Part shown: positions 59,555 to 64,000 of the stretch, in pieces
How the letters are laid out: each line of letters starts with the position of its first letter
Position numbering within the stretch: the stretch's first letter is position 1
NCBI GenBank assembly: GCA_965226185.1
Contig: CBDDCT010000005.1
Span: forward strand, 1,019,067 to 1,083,066
Reading direction: 5' to 3'
Length of the DNA stretch: 64,000 bases
Origin: CBDCYS01 sp965226185
Lineage (GTDB): Bacteria; Acidobacteriota; Terriglobia; Bryobacterales; UBA6623
Program-made: the position numbers and the translations under genes
Notes under the pieces: generated by a model
Seen by the model: only the letters and a program-made list of their open reading frames with translations
The model's database searches: none
Told to the model about the DNA's origin: nothing

Positions 59555-61696
59555 CTAGTCGCCGCTGGCGCCCACCAGCTCTTGGCTGCGACTGTTCTGC
59601 CCGTTTGCGACGGCGCCATTGCCATTCATCGCTCCTCCGATCTGGATCAATGACGGAGCTGGGGGCTCTTTGAGAACTTGCTCGCGGTACATCTTCATGA
59701 GGCGAGCTTCTTCTTCCGGCGAGAGGATCTTCTGCTTACTCACGCCACCGTTGACCACCGGCACCTCTCCGTGCGCCTGAGCTTCAGCCAGCTTGCGGTC
59801 ACGTTCGATGATCTTCTCTTCGCGCGCGTTCGCCGGGCCATCCGATTTCTGCGCTTCGCGAGCCGCGTGTTCGGCATTGATATTCAGGCCGTGGTCGTAT
59901 TCCACCATGTCGACCTTGCGGCCGCCGGCGTAAATCTTGTGCTTGCCGTGCTGGTCATACCACTTGCTGAGAGTGGAGGTCATATGCATCTTCTCGATGA
60001 TGTTTCGCCAGCCAACCCCTGTGTTGTAGGCACAGAAGGAAATTTCACCTTCCTGCGTTCCGTAGGGAATGATGCACATCTCAGTTCGGCGGAAGTCGTA
60101 GTTGAACAGATCCTGAAACCACATTCCGGCGACGAACAGGAAGTTCCACGGATCGTTGCGGCGAGACACGCCCTTGCCGTAGTTCTTGCCGCTCAAGCCG
60201 AAAGATTTGTCGAACTTCTTCAGCAGCGAACTCAGATTGAAGCTCGCGGGCGCATTGTAAGGGTTGTAGTTTCTCAGCAGGACCAGCCCCATTTGGAGAT
60301 TGCTCAGCCAAGGGGCGCGCGCCGAGTCGGTCACGGTGCGAATGTCCTGCACAAGCTGCGGAACATTGATGAACTCGGCGACCGGCGCCATCTCCTTGGT
60401 CTCCTTGTTAATCATGAGCGCCGTACCGACACCGCAGTTGGGATGGCAGCCGCAGCTCACCTGGCCCCATTGCGATTCCGGGCCGTGGGCTGCGTCGGCT
60501 GCATCGGCGAAGGTGCTCATGACCGAAATCGGGAACCAATCGCGGTTGGGCTCGGTGATGCCCATCTGCTCCTTGACGTCGCGGGCCAGGTGCGAGAGCG
60601 TATAGCGCTGGCGCATCCGCCGTTCATCGGTGATCTCTTCGTCGCGTCCCGTGAATGACACCGGCTGGAATGCGATAAAGGCGATCTTTCCAGGGTTGTC
60701 GCGGGCGAACTTAATGATAGGGCCGACTTCCTCGTTGTTGACGTTGTTGACGAGCGTGGTCACCAGGACGATCTCGGTTCCCGCTGCGTGCATGTTGTCG
60801 ATCGCCTTCAGCTTGACGTCGAACAGATTGCCAATCTTGCGGTGCGAATTTGGAGCGTTGCCGATGCCGTCAAACTGCAGGTAGGCATAGCGCAGGCCGG
60901 CGTCAGCCGCCTTTTCGGCGAACTTGCGGCTCTTGGCGAACTCGATACCGTTGGTGGCCGCCTGCACGCTGTTGAAACCGATCGAGCGCGCGTAGTTGAC
61001 AGCTTTGAGGAAGAAAGGCGACATCGTCGGCTCACCGCCGGAGAACTGCACCGACATCTGGCGGCGCGGTTTGATTTTCAGGGCATTGTCGAGAATCGTC
61101 TTGATCTCGTCCCACTCCAGCTCGTGAACAAAGCCCACCTGATTGGCGTCCATGAAGCAGGGGTCGCACATCATGTTGCAGCGGTTGGTCAGATCCACCG
61201 TAAGCACCGAGCCGCGGCCAAACTTCACCGTGCTGCTTCCGTGGTTGTGAAGATCCTTATCGTTGTGGGCGCGAATGTCGCGTCCCGGAAAGTTCGACTC
61301 GATGTGCTCGAGGAACTTCGAGTCAATGGCCATGATGTCTTCAATGCGCCCATGTTGCGGGCAGTCCTTGATCATCCAGATTTGGCCGTCTCGTTCGATA
61401 ACGGAGGCTTTGATTTCTCCGACCTTCTCTTCCCTGAGGATGTTGTAATCGACCTCCCCGTTGATGATCTTGGCGCGCGCCTCGATGACGCATTTGGGAC
61501 AGAGCGAGTCGGTTTGGCGCGGCCAGCCTAGCGGCGGCTTGGTTTTCTCCCAGGACTTGAGCATCCGCTTATCGGACCAATCCGGCGTGAACGATGGGTT
61601 GGGAGACATTCTTCGGTTCATGAACTGAATCCCATTCCACATCGCGGATGCGAGCTTTGTTACACCTTTTTCCACATACTTGGTGGGTCTATGCAT
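59555..61696 (-). CDS. Radical SAM protein resembling Tes/MJ0619-type enzymes
   Basis: A 713-residue radical SAM enzyme. A Cys-containing N-terminal module (C66PKC69, C112PQHG) precedes the core; the iron-sulfur site is C173xxxC177xxC180 (CNMMCDPC) and the SAM-binding SGGEPT is at 219-224. Extra Cys at 415, 417, 421, 541 and 555 may bind further clusters. The CPxC...CPxHG module before the core is typical of the family that includes archaeal tetraether synthase (Tes) and MJ0619, a pterin methyltransferase. Lipid or pterin chemistry is possible (inference). The last 80 residues are charged and low-complexity. GGAGGAG lies 9 bp before the ATG. It stands alone. Confidence 0.82.
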   Translation of the reverse strand: MHRPTKYVEKGVTKLASAMWNGIQFMNRRMSPNPSFTPDWSDKRMLKSWEKTKPPLGWPRQTDSLCPKCVIEARAKIINGEVDYNILREEKVGEIKASVIERDGQIWMIKDCPQHGRIEDIMAIDSKFLEHIESNFPGRDIRAHNDKDLHNHGSSTVKFGRGSVLTVDLTNRCNMMCDPCFMDANQVGFVHELEWDEIKTILDNALKIKPRRQMSVQFSGGEPTMSPFFLKAVNYARSIGFNSVQAATNGIEFAKSRKFAEKAADAGLRYAYLQFDGIGNAPNSHRKIGNLFDVKLKAIDNMHAAGTEIVLVTTLVNNVNNEEVGPIIKFARDNPGKIAFIAFQPVSFTGRDEEITDERRMRQRYTLSHLARDVKEQMGITEPNRDWFPISVMSTFADAADAAHGPESQWGQVSCGCHPNCGVGTALMINKETKEMAPVAEFINVPQLVQDIRTVTDSARAPWLSNLQMGLVLLRNYNPYNAPASFNLSSLLKKFDKSFGLSGKNYGKGVSRRNDPWNFLFVAGMWFQDLFNYDFRRTEMCIIPYGTQEGEISFCAYNTGVGWRNIIEKMHMTSTLSKWYDQHGKHKIYAGGRKVDMVEYDHGLNINAEHAAREAQKSDGPANAREEKIIERDRKLAEAQAHGEVPVVNGGVSKQKILSPEEEARLMKMYREQVLKEPPAPSLIQIGGAMNGNGAVANGQNSRSQELVGASGD

Positions 61697-61770
61697 CGAT
61701 CAAATCTCCTCCGGCGGCTGCGATTCGCGGCTTCTACTCACAAGTCCGGCCGTAGCCGTTTGCTCGAAGG

Positions 61771-61803
61771 CGCACTACACCCCATGAGCGGGCGCATTAC
61801 ACC
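61771..61803 (-). promoter_or_regulatory. 22-bp spaced direct repeat upstream of the radical SAM gene
   Basis: CGCACTACACC (61771-61781) and CGCATTACACC (61793-61803) are 22 bp apart, two helical turns, and 75-107 bp upstream of the start codon. They could be a regulator's paired sites. No promoter boxes were firmly placed. Confidence 0.4.
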
Positions 61804-61983
61804 TTTGATAACCCACTAGCATACGGAATCCGTCTTACGACGGCTAGGGGAAACAGTTGAATGGCTCAAATTTGGGGCTGTTTGGCGAACTGAGCAGCTC
61901 AGTGGGACCCTTGCAAGGAGGGCGCCGGCCAGTGGGAAGGCCGCTCAAGGCGAAGAGAAAGAGAAAATAGCGATGGCGGAAAT

Positions 61984-62220
61984 CTAAACCTTCTGTCCGC
62001 GTTTTCGCATATCGGCCAGCACCCGGTCGATGCCGACCTTGCTGATGATCTTGATCGCCTTGGCGCTGACTTTCATCTTGACCCAGCGCTTCTCGCTGGG
62101 CACCCAAAAGCGCTTGAGCTGCAAATTCGGCTCGAATTTGCGCCTCGTCTTGTTGTTGGCATGAGAGACGTTGTTGCCCGACATGGGCCTTTTTCCAGTC
62201 ACAACACAGACCTTCGCCAT
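61984..62220 (-). CDS. rpmB: 50S ribosomal protein L28
   Basis: A 78-residue L28. MAKVCVVTGKRPMSGNNVSH and the KTRRKFEPNLQ segment match the family; no zinc-binding CxxC pairs are present, so it is the Cys-free form. AGGAGAG lies 6 bp before the ATG at 62220. The surrounding frame is open further upstream but is not coding. rpmG is not adjacent. Confidence 0.95.
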   Translation of the reverse strand: MAKVCVVTGKRPMSGNNVSHANNKTRRKFEPNLQLKRFWVPSEKRWVKMKVSAKAIKIISKVGIDRVLADMRKRGQKV

Positions 62221-62681
62221 CGATTGCTCTCCTAATTGCTTCTGGAAAAACGCCGCTGCATCAGCCGGTCGGTCGCGGGCGATTGAATGCGTCAGTGTTT
62301 TCATCATAGCACGCGATACCAGGACAAGTGCTCGTTCGGCGCAGCTCGGAAACAACCCGCGGGGCTGCATCAGGGATGCAGCTTGGCCCTTCGCTGAAAA
62401 AACAATGCGGCCGCCAAACAAGCGCCGAGCAAAGTGGCAGAGCTGATGAGCACGCCAGCAGCAAAAAACCGGCGGCCCCCAGCGGCTCGCGGCTCGATGC
62501 GGGGCCGGCTGCAACGCGGGAACGGCCCTTGCCGATTGCTTGACGGCTTTTTTTACTTCAGGCCCACGGAAGACCCCCATGTTGGCACTGCCCGGAAAAG
62601 CCGTTCAACAACCCGGCCGGCTGCTCGTCATTCAGTAACAGTGAGAGCGCCCCCCAATTGCAGTACCAGCGAGAGCACCCC
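62221..62681. other. Gap between rpmB and the MATE gene, possible broken small gene
   Basis: No intact gene is supported. On the minus strand a frame starting at 62580 (MGVFRGPEVKKAVKQSARAV) shifts, at G- and T-runs near 62470-62495, into another frame that reads FFAAGVLISSATLLGACLAA and ends with TGA at 62372-62370. This could be a small single-span membrane protein with a frameshift, or chance. Confidence 0.25.
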
Positions 62682-64000
62682 TCAATCGGAGCCTTCCGCT
62701 GCGATTGGCGTCGAATCCGCGCGTAATTTACGGTGCCAAACCGCCAGCAGAACCGCGGCTACCGTGGTCAGCCCGACGCATAATCCGACCCAAACTCCAG
62801 GCGCTCCCCAACCCCCCGGGAAGCCTAGCGCATAGGCGATGGGCAGGCCGATGAACCAGTGCCCGACCAAGTTGCTCAACATCGGAATACGGGTTTCCCC
62901 GGCGCCCCGCAAGATGCCCGTCGCGACCACCTGGATCCCGTCCGAAATCTGAAATAACGCGGCAATGTAGAGCAGCGACACTCCCGTGGCCAGCACGGCG
63001 GCATCGGTGGTATACAGTCTCAGAATCAACCGTGGGGCGAGAAAGAATACGACGGCCGCACCGGACATGAATGCTGCTCCAAGCAGCAACGCCACCCAAC
63101 CCGAAGCGCGCGCTCCGGAAACGTCTCGTCTCCCGAGGGCATGACCGACTCGCACCGCGCCCGCCGACGAAATCCCCAGCGGAACCATGAACGTGACCGA
63201 GGCGCAATTGAGTGCGATTTGATGGGAGGCTAGTGATACTGGGTCGAGCTTGCCGATCAGCGTTGTCGCCACGGCAAATACCCCGAACTCGAGAGAGATT
63301 TGCGTTGCCACCGGTAAACCAAGGCTCAGCAATGAGCGGACGTGAGCCATATCAAGCCGCGGCGATACCCCGGAGAGTCCCGTTCCATGGCGGCGCTCAC
63401 GGTAGAGCATGTAGCCGGCCAAGGCGACACACATGTACGTTCTCGATATACATGTCGCCCATCCGGCCCCGGCCGTCCCAAAAGCGGGAAAGCCAAGATG
63501 GCCAAAAATCAGGGCCCAGTTGGCCAGCACGTTGACCAGGTTCGCCGAAATCAGCACGACCATGATGGCCCGAACCAATCCCATGCCCTGCAGGTAGCGC
63601 CGGAACGCCGTGTAGAGCATGAGCGGGCCGACGCTCCAAATCAGCGCCTTCATGTAGGGGATGGCCTGTTCCTCGACCGCGCTGTCAATGCCCCACACCC
63701 GCAGGAACGGGATATACAGCCACGCCAGACCCATCAACACCGGAGACAGCCCCAGGCTGATGTAGACGGCCTGTAGCAGCGAGTGATGACACTCGTCCAG
63801 CTTGCCCGCCCCGTAAGCCTGAGAGACCAGCGTGTCGAGTCCTAGCAGCAAGCCAATGCCGAACACGATCACGGTGTGAAAAGCGACACCGCCGATGCTG
63901 ACGGCGCCAATGGCTTCGGCGCCGATGCGCCCGACCATCATCGTGTCTACGACACCCATCGCCATCCACCCGAGTTCGGCGATCACGACGGGCGCGGCCA
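62682..64000 (-). CDS. MATE-family efflux transporter, 5'-truncated by window edge
   Basis: The C-terminal 439 residues of a multidrug and toxin extrusion (MATE, NorM-like) transporter that expels cationic or lipophilic compounds using a Na+ or H+ gradient. The frame is open to the right edge, so the start lies outside. The first visible helix has IAELGWMAMGVVDTMMVG, matching the first MATE helix, and GLPVATQISLEFGVFAVATT the seventh; VGHALGRRDV and ILRGAGETRIPM are conserved loop motifs. Only about the first 10-20 residues are missing. Confidence 0.93.
   Translation of the reverse strand, partial: AAPVVIAELGWMAMGVVDTMMVGRIGAEAIGAVSIGGVAFHTVIVFGIGLLLGLDTLVSQAYGAGKLDECHHSLLQAVYISLGLSPVLMGLAWLYIPFLRVWGIDSAVEEQAIPYMKALIWSVGPLMLYTAFRRYLQGMGLVRAIMVVLISANLVNVLANWALIFGHLGFPAFGTAGAGWATCISRTYMCVALAGYMLYRERRHGTGLSGVSPRLDMAHVRSLLSLGLPVATQISLEFGVFAVATTLIGKLDPVSLASHQIALNCASVTFMVPLGISSAGAVRVGHALGRRDVSGARASGWVALLLGAAFMSGAAVVFFLAPRLILRLYTTDAAVLATGVSLLYIAALFQISDGIQVVATGILRGAGETRIPMLSNLVGHWFIGLPIAYALGFPGGWGAPGVWVGLCVGLTTVAAVLLAVWHRKLRADSTPIAAEGSD

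Overview
The window looks like a chromosomal segment of an Acidobacteriota bacterium, most likely the Bryobacterales/Solibacter group. Base composition is GC-rich (estimated by eye). Two secreted sugar dehydrogenases end in the C-terminal domain known from Candidatus Solibacter (TIGR03437, with its NxQIPW-type motif). Several intergenic gaps carry the short GAGCCGCGxCCGTxAGGxAGCGGT-type repeat; I recall similar repeats from that group but could not check this. No rRNA, tRNA or CRISPR array was recognised.

Layout. 1-10 kb: end of a CDF metal exporter, an IS1380 element placed 3 bp before a cupin gene, pirin, ThuA, an SDR, a zinc-ribbon membrane protein, an RfbD-like reductase, a small gene plus nucleotidyltransferase pair, an ECF sigma factor and a Spy/CpxP-like protein. 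10.7-17.8 kb: acoABC-type 2-oxo acid/acetoin dehydrogenase genes, a Tat-targeted thiamine diphosphate enzyme and a PLP decarboxylase. 18.1-19.8 kb: an F420-dependent NADP reductase-like gene split by an IS630 element, from which the original gene can be rebuilt. 20-21.6 kb: ribulokinase. 21.9-33.9 kb: a long minus-strand block with relA/spoT, a TPR lipoprotein, two exbD, exbB/tolQ, tonB, secF, secD, yajC, tgt, an exported Gfo/Idh protein and a truncated haemoglobin. 34-40.6 kb: three exported PQQ-type sugar dehydrogenases and a seven-haem cytochrome c, a plausible periplasmic oxidation module. 41.3-43 kb: pyrB and pyrR.

43.2-51.4 kb is a minus-strand export operon with three consecutive HlyD/MacA-type adaptors, one MacB-type permease and one TolC-type channel, but no ATPase in the window. 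The third adaptor carries an insert of about 270 residues, glycine-rich, with two copies of a helical unit. 51.4-57.5 kb is an IS graveyard: one complete and one truncated copy of the same IS1380 element flank remnants of an O-antigen glucosylation locus (GtrII-like tail, GT2 head) and an IS256 element with an amber codon. 57.5-64 kb holds a sensor kinase without its regulator, a radical SAM protein resembling the Tes/MJ0619 group (candidate for membrane-spanning lipid or pterin chemistry), rpmB and a MATE exporter running off the right edge.

Two kinds of unexplained structure recur: (1) a dispersed repeat of about 28 bp, twice extended to 95 bp, sitting in gene gaps; (2) degenerate 14-18 bp tandem repeats, usually at gene boundaries, which in two cases form a start region and its ribosome-binding site.
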